Source: Paraburkholderia phenazinium
Lineage (GTDB): Bacteria; Pseudomonadota; Gammaproteobacteria; Burkholderiales; Burkholderiaceae
DNA length: 64,000 nt
Direction of reading: 5' to 3'
Assembly (NCBI RefSeq): GCF_900142845.1
Contig: NZ_FSRU01000002.1
Coordinates: 186,001-250,000, forward strand
Shown: piece by piece, positions 37,189 through 47,251 of the stretch
How the letters are laid out: every line of letters starts with the position of its first letter
How positions within the stretch are numbered: position 1 is the first letter of the stretch
The notes under the pieces: model-generated
What the model was told of the DNA's origin: nothing
Databases searched by the model: none
Seen by the model: only the letters and a program-made list of their open reading frames with translations
Translations under genes and position numbers: made by a program

Positions 37189-38139
37189 CTACAGCAGTAA
37201 CTCAATAGAGTGAAACAACCTGCGTTGTTCGGGGTCTTTCGAACGCGCGCCTTCGTCGATGACTTCGCGCAGGCAATCGAGAAAACACGCGGCTGCGGGA
37301 CTCGTCGGCGCGCCGCGCCGTGAGGTAATGCTGACGATGGTCTCATCCACCGTCTCTCTGAGCGGCAGGGCCCACAGATTCTCCTTCGCACTGCTGACTT
37401 CAACCAGCGGCCACGGAAAGATGCTCAGCATGTCCGTATGCGCCAGCAGACCCAGCACGATCGCCAGCGAATGCGCGAGGTGAATCGTGTGCGGCACCTT
37501 CATGCCGCGTTGCCGGAACAGATTGTCCGCAATCGATTCGCGGCTCGCCGGATCCCAGTTGAGCACCCACTCCGCATCCTCCAGTTCGAGCAAGGTCCGG
37601 CAGCCGGCCTTCGGATGATCGCGCCGCGCCACCACCGCCGAATGCGTGGAAAACAGCGGCACGTTATGAAACTCCGATTGTGGCGAAGCGGGCGGTGGCC
37701 GGCCGATCGAAAAGTCCAGGCTGCCGTCGCGCAAGCGCGGCTGGACGACCGCCAGCAACCCTTCGAAGAACTCCAGTTGCACTTCCGGCATGCGCCGACG
37801 AAAACGCTGTACGGTCTGCGGCAAAAACGTCAGCGCGATCCACGGCGTGACGCCGATCGACAGTTTCCCCGCCGCCGCGCCGCGCAGCGCTTCGATTTCC
37901 GCCTCGGCCCGTTGCAGTTGCCCGAGCACGAGCCGCGCATGGACGACGAGGGCGCGGCCGAACTCGGTAAACGCGACACCGCTCGCGCTGCGGATTACCA
38001 GCGGCGCCTGTAAGTCCGCCTCCAGTTCGCGCACGGCCTTGGTCACCGCGGCGGGCGAAAGCCCCATCGTGCGTGCTGCCGCCCGGATACTGCCGGTATC
38101 CGCGATTGCCGCCAATGTATTGAGTTGATGGAGTTTCAT
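37189..38139 (-). CDS. LysR-family transcriptional regulator
   Basis: A 316-residue LysR regulator: HTH from MKLHQLNTLAAIADTGSIRAAART through SPAAVTKAVRELE, then the ligand-binding domain. The start is placed at 38139, where the HTH begins; an upstream in-frame start adds only nine residues. It is divergent from the M20 amidohydrolase and its transporter, the probable targets. Confidence 0.88.
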   Translation of the reverse strand: MKLHQLNTLAAIADTGSIRAAARTMGLSPAAVTKAVRELEADLQAPLVIRSASGVAFTEFGRALVVHARLVLGQLQRAEAEIEALRGAAAGKLSIGVTPWIALTFLPQTVQRFRRRMPEVQLEFFEGLLAVVQPRLRDGSLDFSIGRPPPASPQSEFHNVPLFSTHSAVVARRDHPKAGCRTLLELEDAEWVLNWDPASRESIADNLFRQRGMKVPHTIHLAHSLAIVLGLLAHTDMLSIFPWPLVEVSSAKENLWALPLRETVDETIVSITSRRGAPTSPAAACFLDCLREVIDEGARSKDPEQRRLFHSIELLL

Positions 38140-38266
38140 CGGATCTAAGCGAGCGGAGGGTGGCAACCCATGGTTGCCGTCGTGACGATTCTACGCCTGC
38201 CCGTCAAAAATCACGTTGGCTATGCTGGCCTCACGCATTCACCGATTCACTGAGGGAGACAGCAAC

Positions 38267-39439
38267 GTGAACACCATGGCCATTCCGGCGGGCATCGCCG
38301 ATCTCGAAGACGAAATGATCGCGCTGCGCCGCCGCATCCACGCCCACCCGGAACTGGCGTACGAAGAATTCGCCACGGCCGACCTGGTGGCCGAACGTCT
38401 GCAGGAATGGGGCTACACGGTGACGCGGGGGCTCGGGCAAACCGGCGTGGTCGGCCAGTTGAAAGTGGGCAGCGGCACGAAGCGCCTCGGGCTGCGCGCC
38501 GACATGGACGCCTTGCCGATCCACGAACAGACCGGCCTGCCGTATGCCAGCACGATCCCCGGCAAGATGCACGCGTGCGGTCACGACGGCCATACCGCCA
38601 TGCTGCTCGCCGCCGCGAAGCACCTCGCTCAGGCGAAGTCGTTCGACGGCACGCTGAATCTGATTTTCCAGCCGGCCGAAGAAGGCCTGGCCGGCGCGAA
38701 GAAGATGCTCGACGACGGCCTCTTCGAGACGTTCCCGTGCGACGCGGTGTTCGCGATGCACAACATGCCTGGTTTTCCGACCGGCAAATTAGGCTTTTTG
38801 CCGGGCTCGTTCATGGCGTCGTCGGACACGGTGATCGTCAAGGTGACCGGACGCGGCGGCCATGGCGCGGTGCCGCACAAGGCGGTCGATCCGGTGGTGG
38901 TGTGTGCGCAGATCGTGCTCGCGCTGCAGACCATCGTCTCGCGCAACATCGCGCCGCTCGACATGGCGATCATCACCGTCGGCGCGATTCACGCCGGCGA
39001 AGCGCCGAACGTGATTCCCGAAAGTGCGGAAATGCGCCTGTCGGTGCGCGCGCTCAGGCCCGAGGTTCGCGAGTATCTGCAAACGCGCATCACCGAGGTT
39101 GTGGAGGCGCAGGCCGCGGTGTACGGCGCGCGTGCCGAGGTGGACTATCAGCGCCGCTATCCGGTACTCGTCAATGACGCCGCCATGACCGGCTTTGCGC
39201 AGCAGGTCGCGCTCGACTGGCTCGGCGAGGCGGGCCTGATTCCCAACATGCAACCGCTTACCGGCAGCGAGGACTTTGCCTTCCTGCTCGAACGTTGCGC
39301 GGGCAGCTATCTGATCATCGGCAATGGTGACGGCGAGGGTGGTTGCATGGTCCACAACCCCGGCTACGACTTCAACGACGATTGCCTCGCCACCGGTGCC
39401 GCCTATTGGGTGCGCCTGACGGAGTCGTTTCTCGCGTGA
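38267..39439 (+). CDS. M20-family amidohydrolase (hippurate hydrolase type)
   Basis: A 390-residue metallo-amidohydrolase of the M20D group, which cleaves N-acyl amino acids such as hippurate or N-acetyl amino acids. Metal and catalytic motifs are visible: LGLRADMDALP, KMHACGHDGHTAM, FQPAEEG and the C-terminal GSEDFAFLLE. A GTG start at 38267 is preceded by GAGGGAGA; ATG at 38276 is close by. Followed by an MHS-type transporter, and divergent from a LysR gene, forming a small uptake-and-hydrolysis unit. The substrate is not known. Confidence 0.9.
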   Translation: MNTMAIPAGIADLEDEMIALRRRIHAHPELAYEEFATADLVAERLQEWGYTVTRGLGQTGVVGQLKVGSGTKRLGLRADMDALPIHEQTGLPYASTIPGKMHACGHDGHTAMLLAAAKHLAQAKSFDGTLNLIFQPAEEGLAGAKKMLDDGLFETFPCDAVFAMHNMPGFPTGKLGFLPGSFMASSDTVIVKVTGRGGHGAVPHKAVDPVVVCAQIVLALQTIVSRNIAPLDMAIITVGAIHAGEAPNVIPESAEMRLSVRALRPEVREYLQTRITEVVEAQAAVYGARAEVDYQRRYPVLVNDAAMTGFAQQVALDWLGEAGLIPNMQPLTGSEDFAFLLERCAGSYLIIGNGDGEGGCMVHNPGYDFNDDCLATGAAYWVRLTESFLA

Positions 39440-39501
39440 CGGTGTGGTGAGGGTGGTGAGGCCGGCCACGCAGCAGCAGGACATCAGGGAGGAGACACAC
39501 A

Positions 39502-40845
39502 ATGGACTATTCCGCCGCACCGCATTCGCCATCCGTCGCGCAAGATCAGGCGCACGACGCACCCGCGTTATCCCGTGGGCGCCTGGGCCACGCGAAAGCG
39601 ATCGCCGCGATCACGCTCGGCAACGGTCTCGAGTTTTTCGACTTCACGATCTACAGTTTTTTCGCCACGATCATCGGCAAGCTGTATTTCCCGGTCGAAG
39701 GCCAACTCGCGCAACTGATGCTGGCAGTGGGGACGTTCGGCGTGGGCTTTATCATGCGACCGGTCGGCGGCGTCGTACTCGGCGCTTATGCGGACCGTGC
39801 CGGCCGCAAGGCGGCGATGAGCCTCACGCTGTGGATGATGACGCTCGGCTCGGCGATCATCGCGTTTGCGCCCACCTACGCGGCCATCGGTGTGGCGGCG
39901 CCGTTGCTGGTGATTCTCGCGCGCCTGATTCAAGGCTTTGCGCTGGGCGGCGAGATCGGCGCCTCGACCTCGCTGCTGATGGAATACGGCAGCGACAGGA
40001 CGCGCGGTTTCTACGGTAGCTGGCAGTTCGTGAGCCAAGGCTTGAATACCGTCTGCGGGTCGCTGCTCGGCGTCGCGCTGGCGGCCGGCCTGTCGACGCA
40101 CGCGCTGGAAAGCTGGGGCTGGCGCGTGCCGTTCGTGATCGGCATGGCGATGGGTCCGATCGGCATTTATATTCGCAGCCATCTCGACGAAACCTTGCCC
40201 AGTGCCGTGCAGAGCAAGGACGCAGTGGATCGCGGGCAGCCGGTGCGCGAAATTTTTCGCGGCCACCTCGGCGTGATTGCAACGGGCGTCGTGACGACCA
40301 TCGGCGGCACGGCGGCAAACTACATCGTGCTGTTCTATCTCTCCACGTACGCGATCCGCATCCTGCATCTGCCGATGTCGCTCGCACTGTGGGCCTCATG
40401 GACCGCGGCATTCGTCACCGTGATTCTCTCGCCGTTCGCCGGTGCGTTGTCCGACCGCGTGGGCCGCAAGCGTGTGCTGTGGATCTCGCGCGTCCTGCTG
40501 ATTGCCGCCGTCTATCCGGCGTTCATGCTGATCAATGCCACGCCGACGGTTCCCGTGTTGCTGTCGGTCGTCGCGGTGCTTGCTGTGCTGGTGGCGTTCA
40601 CGGCCGTGCCGAACATCGTCATGTTGCCGGAGATGTTTCCGCGCGAAATCCGTGCGACCGGCATGTCCATCGTGTACTGCCTGGGCGTGTCGATCTTCGG
40701 CGGTTTCGCGCAATTCTTCGCGACGTGGCTGATCCAGTTGTCGGGCAGCACGCTGGCGCCGGCGTGGTATCTGATCGGCTGCGGGCTGGTGTCGTTGTTG
40801 CCGCTGCCGTTCATGCGCGAAACGGCAGGGCAGCCAATTGACTAA
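39502..40845 (+). CDS. MFS transporter, metabolite:H+ symporter family
   Basis: A 447-residue major-facilitator protein with twelve helices. The N-terminal GNGLEFFDFTIYSFFA and GFIMRPVGGVVLGAYADRAGRK belong to the metabolite:H+ symporter group (citrate, alpha-ketoglutarate, proline/betaine, shikimate type). GGGAGGAG lies ahead of the ATG. It follows the M20 hydrolase by 62 bases and most likely imports that enzyme's substrate. Confidence 0.88.
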   Translation: MDYSAAPHSPSVAQDQAHDAPALSRGRLGHAKAIAAITLGNGLEFFDFTIYSFFATIIGKLYFPVEGQLAQLMLAVGTFGVGFIMRPVGGVVLGAYADRAGRKAAMSLTLWMMTLGSAIIAFAPTYAAIGVAAPLLVILARLIQGFALGGEIGASTSLLMEYGSDRTRGFYGSWQFVSQGLNTVCGSLLGVALAAGLSTHALESWGWRVPFVIGMAMGPIGIYIRSHLDETLPSAVQSKDAVDRGQPVREIFRGHLGVIATGVVTTIGGTAANYIVLFYLSTYAIRILHLPMSLALWASWTAAFVTVILSPFAGALSDRVGRKRVLWISRVLLIAAVYPAFMLINATPTVPVLLSVVAVLAVLVAFTAVPNIVMLPEMFPREIRATGMSIVYCLGVSIFGGFAQFFATWLIQLSGSTLAPAWYLIGCGLVSLLPLPFMRETAGQPID

Positions 40846-40848
40846 AGG

Positions 40849-42093
40849 TTAGCGCGCTTCGGGCACCCCTTCCGCCTGCGGCGCGGTCTCGCTCTCGCGC
40901 GTCTCCGGCATCGCGGCCCATACCAGCAGCACAGCGAGCGCCCCCGCCGCCGCGAGACCGAAGAAGCTGACCGTATTGCTGAAGCGATCCGCGATGAAGC
41001 CCGCCGCCGCCGTACTCAGCGTTGCGCCGATGCCGGCCGCGAGACCGAACAGACCGATACACAGGTTGTAGCGCCCCTTGCCGCCGGCCACATCCGCGGC
41101 GATCAGCGGCAGCATGACCCCGAACACCGCGGCGCTCAACCCGTCGAGCATCTGCACCGGCACCAGCAGATAGGGACTGCTGATCCCGGCGAACAGCAGC
41201 GCGCGCAGCGGCAACGCGGCAAAGCCGAACAGCAGGATCGGCCTGCGGCCCCAGCGTTGCGCGGAGCGTCCCACCCACGGCGACATCATCGCGACAATCG
41301 CTTGCGGCACGATGATGCAGGCCGCGATCACGAGCTGCACGTTATCGCCCATGCCCGCCGTCACTTCACCGGCGGCGAGGTTGAGCATCGCGGCGTTCGA
41401 CAAGTGGAACAGCACGATGCAGGCCGCGAAGATCAGCATGCGTTTGTCGCGCAGCAACTCGCGCAGGCTTTCGCGCTTTTCGTCGGCGTCCGGCGCGGGC
41501 CTGGCTTGCGGCAGCGGGTCGACCGTGCCGGTGTCCTGCACCATGCTCAGCGCCACCAGCGCGGGCATGGCGAGCGCCGCGGTCAGCCAGAACACCGCGC
41601 GCGACGAGAAGTACTCGCCGAACAACCCCATCAGCCCGGCCGCCACCGCGCTGCCGATCGAGGCCCAGCGCGCGTTGCGGCCGAGCCGGTCGCCGAGATT
41701 CTGGCGTCCCACCAGCGCGAACGAGATCGCCGCCATGGCCGGCACCAGCATGCAACTGGCAAAGCCGTGAAAGACCTCGGCGGCGATCACCGGCAACACC
41801 GTCGGGCTGCTGGCGAGCAGCACCGCGGAGAGGATGATCGCGAAGATTGCCCAGGCGGCGGCGCCTTTCTTGTTGCGCATGGCGTCGACGGCGGCGCCGG
41901 CGGGCACCTGGCTCACCATGGCGCTGATCGTGCCGACGGACAGCGCCATGCCGATCTCCCCCTGGGTCCACTTGTGCGACGCCAGGTAGGACGCGATGAA
42001 CGGCCCGAAGCCGGTCTGCACGTTGGCGACGAAGAAGTTCATCCAGTCGAGCGCGCGCAGGCTGCGTGCATTAACCATAAGCCGGCCTGTCAT
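40849..42093 (-). CDS. MFS transporter
   Basis: A 414-residue major-facilitator protein with twelve predicted helices; the N-terminal DWMNFFVANVQTGFGPFIA and GTISAMVSQVPAGAAVDAMRNKK mark a drug/sugar-type MFS group with unknown substrate. Its ATG at 42093 overlaps the stop of the upstream PRC-barrel lipoprotein gene (ATGA), so the two are translationally coupled. It is convergent with the MHS transporter three bases away. Confidence 0.88.
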   Translation of the reverse strand: MTGRLMVNARSLRALDWMNFFVANVQTGFGPFIASYLASHKWTQGEIGMALSVGTISAMVSQVPAGAAVDAMRNKKGAAAWAIFAIILSAVLLASSPTVLPVIAAEVFHGFASCMLVPAMAAISFALVGRQNLGDRLGRNARWASIGSAVAAGLMGLFGEYFSSRAVFWLTAALAMPALVALSMVQDTGTVDPLPQARPAPDADEKRESLRELLRDKRMLIFAACIVLFHLSNAAMLNLAAGEVTAGMGDNVQLVIAACIIVPQAIVAMMSPWVGRSAQRWGRRPILLFGFAALPLRALLFAGISSPYLLVPVQMLDGLSAAVFGVMLPLIAADVAGGKGRYNLCIGLFGLAAGIGATLSTAAAGFIADRFSNTVSFFGLAAAGALAVLLVWAAMPETRESETAPQAEGVPEAR

Positions 42094-43085
42094 CGGGACG
42101 CCCGTGCGGTCGAAGCCGCCGCTGTAGACGACGATGGCGCGGCGGGGGCGGGCGCAGGGGCGGGCGCAGGGGGCGGCGCCGGCGAGACGGCGCGGATCGG
42201 CTGGCCGGCGTCGTATGCCGGCGAAGCGGCGATTGCCGCATCGCTGAGATCCATCAGCGGATAGAGCGCCTTGTCTTTGGTGCCGAAGTGCAGCGCGGAC
42301 CAGTTCGCCGCAATCGTGCGGCGGTCGGCGCTGACCATGCCGCTGACATCGAGCACCACGGCTTGCGGCTGCGCATTGCCGTCGATCAGTACGTCGACCA
42401 CGCGGCCCACTTTGCCGCCGTTGGGCCGCTCGACGGTGGCGTCGAGCAGCGGCAAGCGCGTGGCGGTGGCGACACCGGCCGCCGCCGCGGCCGCCTTCGA
42501 ACGGTCGGCGGGCGGCGCCTGGCCCGGCGCCAGGTTGAGCGTGATGGTGGCGGCCTTCGCGTTCGGCGTGAAGCGGAACACGTTCCACGGGAAGTTGACC
42601 TTGCGGTCGCCGACGCCGAGGAAGCCCTGCAGGTTGACGACCATTTCGATCGGCTTGCCGCTCGCGTCGGTCACGAGATCGACGGCGCGCCCCACGACCT
42701 TGCCGTCGGGCTTCTGCACTTCGCTGTCGAGCAGCCCATGCGCCTGGTTGCGGTCGATCAGCCGCGTCACGATCAGCGGCGCAGGCGCGGGCGGTGGCGT
42801 GGGCGCGGCCACCGGCGGCGCAGGCGGCTCCTCGGGCTTGCGGGGCGGAGCAACGGGGCGTTTGGGTTTGGGCGGCGCTTCGGGTTTGGCCGCTTCCGTC
42901 TGCACGGTCGTCTCGGGCGGCCCGGCGACGAGCGTGGAGCCGTCCGGCGAGACCAGTACCGGCACGGCCTCGGTGATCGGCGCCTGCTGCGGTCCGCGCA
43001 GCAGGCTGCAACCCGACAGGGCCATGGCCGCAAGGACGAGAAGGATCGGATAACGGAAAGCTGGACGTGGAAAACCGCCACTCAT
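42090..43085 (-). CDS. PRC-barrel domain lipoprotein
   Basis: A 331-residue predicted lipoprotein: signal ending in the lipobox AMALSGC, then a long Pro/Ala/Lys-rich linker (about residues 55-110) and two PRC-barrel-like units (GLLDSEVQKPDGKVVGRAVDL and ATVERPNGGKVGRVVDVL), each followed by a strand-rich segment; the tail is Pro/Ala repeats. GGAG lies 9 bases before the ATG at 43085; ATG at 43100 is an alternative. PRC barrels are usually cytoplasmic or photosynthetic, so a lipid-anchored double copy upstream of an MFS gene is unusual. Function unknown. Confidence 0.78.
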   Translation of the reverse strand: MSGGFPRPAFRYPILLVLAAMALSGCSLLRGPQQAPITEAVPVLVSPDGSTLVAGPPETTVQTEAAKPEAPPKPKRPVAPPRKPEEPPAPPVAAPTPPPAPAPLIVTRLIDRNQAHGLLDSEVQKPDGKVVGRAVDLVTDASGKPIEMVVNLQGFLGVGDRKVNFPWNVFRFTPNAKAATITLNLAPGQAPPADRSKAAAAAAGVATATRLPLLDATVERPNGGKVGRVVDVLIDGNAQPQAVVLDVSGMVSADRRTIAANWSALHFGTKDKALYPLMDLSDAAIAASPAYDAGQPIRAVSPAPPPAPAPAPAPAAPSSSTAAASTARASR

Positions 43086-43673
43086 CAAGAAGGACTCCAT
43101 GGGCGAGAGCGGGAGGCGGCGCATGGCCTGCCATCCCGCCGCTGCAGCAATTGAAACGGCGTATGCGTCAGAGTTTAACCCGCGGCGCGCTGCGTTCCGG
43201 CGCGGCCAGGCATGAAAACCGCAGACCGGGTTCGCGTGCGCGGCATGCGCCTCTGCACGCCGCACGCCTGGATGAACAACAGGCATGCGACAGCCGCGTG
43301 ACAGACCGTAGGTGTAAACACGCGGGCCGAACCCGTATGCCACCGTGGCTTAAACGATATAAGCATCGAGACATGACCGGCATGCCATTCATGCGATGGG
43401 AGACATATTTGTATTGGCCTACATTTCGGGACAGCAAATGACGAACGGTGCTAACGCGGGTTGTCCCCACAGGTTTTAACCCGACACGTAGGTGCCCGAT
43501 TGTAAGGGATGTCGGGAATCTTCGGACGATAGCGGGCCGGCCTGAAACACAGACTGTCCGCCGGGACGAACGTTCAAACCTTGCCCTACCACACTACATA
43601 AACGCAACGAGACGAACCTGATGACAGCCGGTGCCCCGGCTGTTTCAGCATGCTGATAAAGGAGGCACTCATC
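43086..43673. other. Spacer between PRC-barrel gene and NCS2 permease
   Basis: A 588-base stretch with no convincing gene. It holds the divergent promoters and, at its right end, the leader of the NCS2 permease gene with two hairpins. The middle part (43330-43460) is less GC-rich. I saw no recognisable riboswitch core, though a purine-type leader would be in character. Confidence 0.4.
43624..43655 (+). promoter_or_regulatory. Double hairpin in the NCS2 permease leader
   Basis: ACAGCCGG-TGCC-CCGGCTGT (43624-43643) is an 8-bp perfect stem with a four-base loop, followed by TT and then the perfect palindrome CAGCATGCTG (43646-43655), which ends just before the AAAGGAGG ribosome-binding site. 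The position suggests an attenuator or translational control element. Confidence 0.5.
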
Positions 43674-45062
43674 ATGATGGAACCCCACGCCCAGCCGATT
43701 TCCGACGTTGAAGTCGGCGTCGACACTTTCGACTCCAAGGGCTTTCTCGACCGCTACTTTGAGATCTCCTCGCGCGGCAGTTCGCAGCGCCAGGAAATCA
43801 TTGCCGGCGTCACCACCTTTCTGGCGATGGTCTATTCGGTGTTCGTCGTGCCGGGCATGTTCGGCAAGGCGGGCTTCGACACCAGCGCGGTTTTCGTCGC
43901 CGTGTGCCTGACCACTGCCTTCGGCTCGCTGCTGATGGGCATCTGGGCCAGGCTGCCGATCGCAATCGGCTGCGCGATTTCGCTGACCGCCTTCACCGCC
44001 TTTGGCCTCGTGCTGGGCAAGGGCCTGCATCCGACGGTGGCGCTTGGCGCCGTGTTCCTGATGGGGATCGTCTTCACCGGCATTTCGGTGACGGGCGTGC
44101 GCTCGTGGATCCTGCGCAATCTGCCCTCGGGTGTGGCGCACGGCACGGGGATCGGCATTGGCCTGTTCCTGCTGCTGATCGCGGCCAACGACGTGGGCCT
44201 CGTGGTCAAGAACCCGGGTGCCGGCCTGCCGGTTTCGCTCGGCAATATCACGGCGCTGCCGGCGCTGATGTCGGTGGTGGGGCTGGCGGCGATCTTCGGG
44301 CTGGTGCGCCGTCGCGTGCCGGGTTCGATCCTGATCGTGATCGTCGCGATTTCGGCGCTCGGCCTGCTGATCGATCCGGCCGTGACCTATCACGGGGTGT
44401 TCGCGCTGCCGTCGCTGAGCGCGCCCGGTCATGCGTCGCTGATCGGCGCCATGGACATCAAGGGTGCCTTGTCGCTGGCGGTGCTGCCTAGCGTGCTGGC
44501 GCTGGTGATGACGGCCGTGTTCGACGCGACCGGCACGATCCGCGCGGTGGCAGGGCAGGCCGGTCAACTCGATGCCAACGGCCGCATCATCAACGGCGGC
44601 CGTGCGCTGACGGCGGATTCGCTGAGCTCGATTTTCTCGGGCTTCCTCGGCGGCGCGCCGGCGGCGGCGTACATCGAATCGACCGTCGGCGTGGCGGCCG
44701 GTGCAAAGACGGGCATGGCGGCGGCCGTGGTCGGTCTGCTGTTCCTCGTGGTGATGTTCTTCTCGCCGCTCGCCGGTCTGGTGCCTTCGTATGCGACGGC
44801 GCCGGCGCTGATGTACGTCGGCCTGCTGATGCTCTCGAGCGTGAGCAAGCTGGATATGAACGACATGGTCGACGCGATGTCGGGCCTGGTCTGCGCGGTG
44901 TTCATCGTGCTGACCGCCAACATCGTGACGGGCATCATGCTGGGCTTCAGCACGCTGGTGATCGGCCGCGTCGTGAGCGGCGAGTATCGCAAGCTGAACG
45001 TCGGGACCGTGGCGATCGCCATTGTGCTGGCCGCGTTTTATCTCGGCGGCTGGGCGATCTGA
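43674..45062 (+). CDS. NCS2-family purine permease (AzgA type)
   Basis: A 462-residue nucleobase permease of the AzgA subgroup (adenine, guanine, hypoxanthine uptake by proton symport). Signatures are the N-terminal [41 protein letters not shown] and the [15 protein letters not shown] region, with twelve or more helices. The start MMEPHAQ is fixed by AAAGGAGG. Regulation probably involves the hairpins in its leader. Confidence 0.9.
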   Translation: MMEPHAQPISDVEVGVDTFDSKGFLDRYFEISSRGSSQRQEIIAGVTTFLAMVYSVFVVPGMFGKAGFDTSAVFVAVCLTTAFGSLLMGIWARLPIAIGCAISLTAFTAFGLVLGKGLHPTVALGAVFLMGIVFTGISVTGVRSWILRNLPSGVAHGTGIGIGLFLLLIAANDVGLVVKNPGAGLPVSLGNITALPALMSVVGLAAIFGLVRRRVPGSILIVIVAISALGLLIDPAVTYHGVFALPSLSAPGHASLIGAMDIKGALSLAVLPSVLALVMTAVFDATGTIRAVAGQAGQLDANGRIINGGRALTADSLSSIFSGFLGGAPAAAYIESTVGVAAGAKTGMAAAVVGLLFLVVMFFSPLAGLVPSYATAPALMYVGLLMLSSVSKLDMNDMVDAMSGLVCAVFIVLTANIVTGIMLGFSTLVIGRVVSGEYRKLNVGTVAIAIVLAAFYLGGWAI

Positions 45063-45219
45063 TTGGGATTGTTTCTCCAACCTTGACGCGGCGTGTCGCA
45101 GTTTCTTTATCTGCGATGCGCCGCGTATTTTTTTGCGTCGTCAGGCTTAAACTCATGATTCAGCGTTCAGCGACACGCCCGAACGCCACTTCACCTGACC
45201 ACAGAGGAAGGAGACGCAG

Positions 45220-45954
45220 ATGGAACCGCATAGCACTGTCTCACGAGAAGAATGGCTGGCGGCGCGCCGTGCGCTGCTGGCGGAAGAAAAGGCCTTCACG
45301 CATGCGCGCGACGCACTCAACCGCAAGCGTCTGGCGCTGCCGTGGGTCAAGGTCGACAAGACCTACACGTTCGATACGCCGCAAGGCCGCAAGACGCTCG
45401 CCGAGCTGTTTGACGGACGCAGCCAGTTGATCGTCTATCACTTCATGCTGGGCCCGGAGTGGAAGGAGGGCTGTCCCGGCTGCTCGTTCCTGTCGGACAG
45501 TGTCGATGGCCTGCTGCCGCACCTCGAGCATCACGACGTCTCCTACATGGCCGTTTCGCGTGCGCCGCTCACGAAGATCGAGGCGTTCAAAAAGCGCATG
45601 GGTTGGCGCTTTCGCTGGGTGTCGTCGCATGACAGCGATTTCAACTTCGACTACCACGTGTCGTTTACGCCGGAGGAGGTCGCGAGCGGCACGGGCTTCT
45701 ACAACTTCGAAATGCAGGAAATCTTCGGCGATGAGGCGCCCGGCCACAGTGTGTTTTACAAGGACGAGGCCGGCGATATTTTCCATACCTATTCGAGCTA
45801 TGCGCGTGGTGGCGAGCCGTTTATCGGCACTTACACGCACCTGGATATCGCCCCGAAAGGCCGCAACGAAGTCCGGAACCTCGGCGAATGGGTGAAGCAT
45901 CACGACCGCTACGAGGACGCGCCGAAAGCGTGTCCGTCGTGCGCGGGCAAGTGA
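45220..45954 (+). CDS. DUF899-family thioredoxin-like protein
   Basis: A 244-residue soluble protein of the DUF899 family. It starts with REEWLAARRALLAEEKAFTHARD and carries YHFMLGPEWKEGCPGCSF, the family's Cys-containing loop equivalent to the thioredoxin CxxC, and ends with a second Cys pair (CPSC). Family members have a thioredoxin-like fold without an established reaction. GAGGAAGGAG precedes the ATG. It is convergent with a glycosyltransferase gene. Confidence 0.88.
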   Translation: MEPHSTVSREEWLAARRALLAEEKAFTHARDALNRKRLALPWVKVDKTYTFDTPQGRKTLAELFDGRSQLIVYHFMLGPEWKEGCPGCSFLSDSVDGLLPHLEHHDVSYMAVSRAPLTKIEAFKKRMGWRFRWVSSHDSDFNFDYHVSFTPEEVASGTGFYNFEMQEIFGDEAPGHSVFYKDEAGDIFHTYSSYARGGEPFIGTYTHLDIAPKGRNEVRNLGEWVKHHDRYEDAPKACPSCAGK

Positions 45955-45961
45955 GCCGTTA

Positions 45962-45976
45962 GCCGCCTCAGGCGGC
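45962..45976. terminator. Hairpin between convergent genes
   Basis: GCCGCC-TCA-GGCGGC, a 6-bp stem with a three-base loop, sits between the DUF899 and glycosyltransferase stops and includes the latter's stop codon. No clear T-run on either side. Confidence 0.4.
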
Positions 45977-47032
45977 GAACGCAACCTTGCGCGAAATGGC
46001 CAGATACTGCTCGGCGGCGTCGCCCAGCGTGAGACCAGCCAGTTGCCGCACGGTGCGCGGTTGCCGCAATGCGGTGAGAAGCGCCTTCGCGTAGGCGTCG
46101 GTGTCGTTCGTATCGATCAGTTGTACGCAGGGAAAATTGCGTGCGTACGCAAACCCCGAGATGGTGTTGGCGACCACCGGAATGCCGGTTGCCAACGCTT
46201 CGAGCAGGGCGATGCTGTGCGCTTCGGACAGCGACGGCATGGCGTACACCGTCGCTTCGGCTAGCAACTGCGAAATGTTGGAGCGCGGACCGTCTACCGT
46301 CACGCGTTGCTCGAGTCCGAGTTGCCGCACCAGATCCTGCACCGCCGCGAAGTAGGATGGAACTTCGAGCACGCCGACCAGCTTTAGCCGCAAATCGGGC
46401 ACTGCGTGGCAGATCTGGGCGAAGGCGCGTACCGTCTGCAGGTGGCTCTTGATCGGATTGTAGCGGCCGACCTGCAGGATCTGCGGCGGCCTGCCGCTGT
46501 CTTCGGTGCCGGTTGGGTAGAAATAGCGCGAGGTATCGACGCCGTTCGGAATCACCTGCATCATCCGATGCCGCCCGATTGCCTCGATGTATTCCCTGAC
46601 GTTGTTTTCGGATACGCCGATCACAGCGCGCGCGCGTCGGGACAGCATTCGCTCGATGCCGCGCACCTTCGCATGGACGAAGTCGTTCGTCGCCGAGTGC
46701 ATCACGTAGATGACGGGCACGCCGAGCGGCAACACGCGGGCGTAAAACGCGGGGATCGTCGAGTGGGCGAGCAGCACATCGGGCTTGAAGCGGCGCACGA
46801 CGCTATGCAGCCACCAGAGCCTGCCGAGCCGTCCGTAAGACCGCTCCGGAAACATGCAGGTCACCTCGCGCGCTTCCAGATCGCCATGCAGGGCCACGAA
46901 GTCGGCGTGCTGCGGCAACAGCGAAGCCATTGCCACCGTTTCGCCACACGATTTCTGATGGATGGCGAGATCCTTGGCCAGCACTTCCGCGCCCGAGAGC
47001 CTGGGCGCCAGGACCAGATGAAGAATACGCAT
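45968..47032 (-). CDS. Glycosyltransferase family 4
   Basis: A 354-residue GT-B glycosyltransferase (WaaG/RfaB type). The N-terminal MRILHLVLAPRLSGAEVLAKDLA includes the loop for acceptor binding; the C-terminal domain has VPNGVD-like VIPNGVDTSRYF and the E-x7-E motif in SEAHSIALLEALATG. The sugar and acceptor are unknown. It is divergent from a polysaccharide polymerase gene, suggesting a small exopolysaccharide or O-antigen unit. Confidence 0.9.
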   Translation of the reverse strand: MRILHLVLAPRLSGAEVLAKDLAIHQKSCGETVAMASLLPQHADFVALHGDLEAREVTCMFPERSYGRLGRLWWLHSVVRRFKPDVLLAHSTIPAFYARVLPLGVPVIYVMHSATNDFVHAKVRGIERMLSRRARAVIGVSENNVREYIEAIGRHRMMQVIPNGVDTSRYFYPTGTEDSGRPPQILQVGRYNPIKSHLQTVRAFAQICHAVPDLRLKLVGVLEVPSYFAAVQDLVRQLGLEQRVTVDGPRSNISQLLAEATVYAMPSLSEAHSIALLEALATGIPVVANTISGFAYARNFPCVQLIDTNDTDAYAKALLTALRQPRTVRQLAGLTLGDAAEQYLAISRKVAFAA

Positions 47033-47251
47033 TCGCTTCTCCTTGCATATGTAACGAGACGGTAGCGCGGCTACTTATGCCAGGGCCGCCATCTCCTAGC
47101 CGAATTCGGCCCTATGCGGCACCGCGACAACGTTTTTCGTTACCTTGACCGCATGACGCCGGCGAGGCGTTGGATCGGCGTGCGCTGCATTCAGGCAGAC
47201 GCGGCCACCGGCGCCGGTTTGAACGTTGCCGTGAAGAAGAAAGGGGATTGC

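Noticed and set aside
40849-43134. A single 761-residue protein joining the MFS transporter to upstream sequence
   Set aside because: The first 350 residues are an out-of-frame reading of the PRC-barrel lipoprotein gene; the MFS start at 42093 coupled to that gene explains the data.
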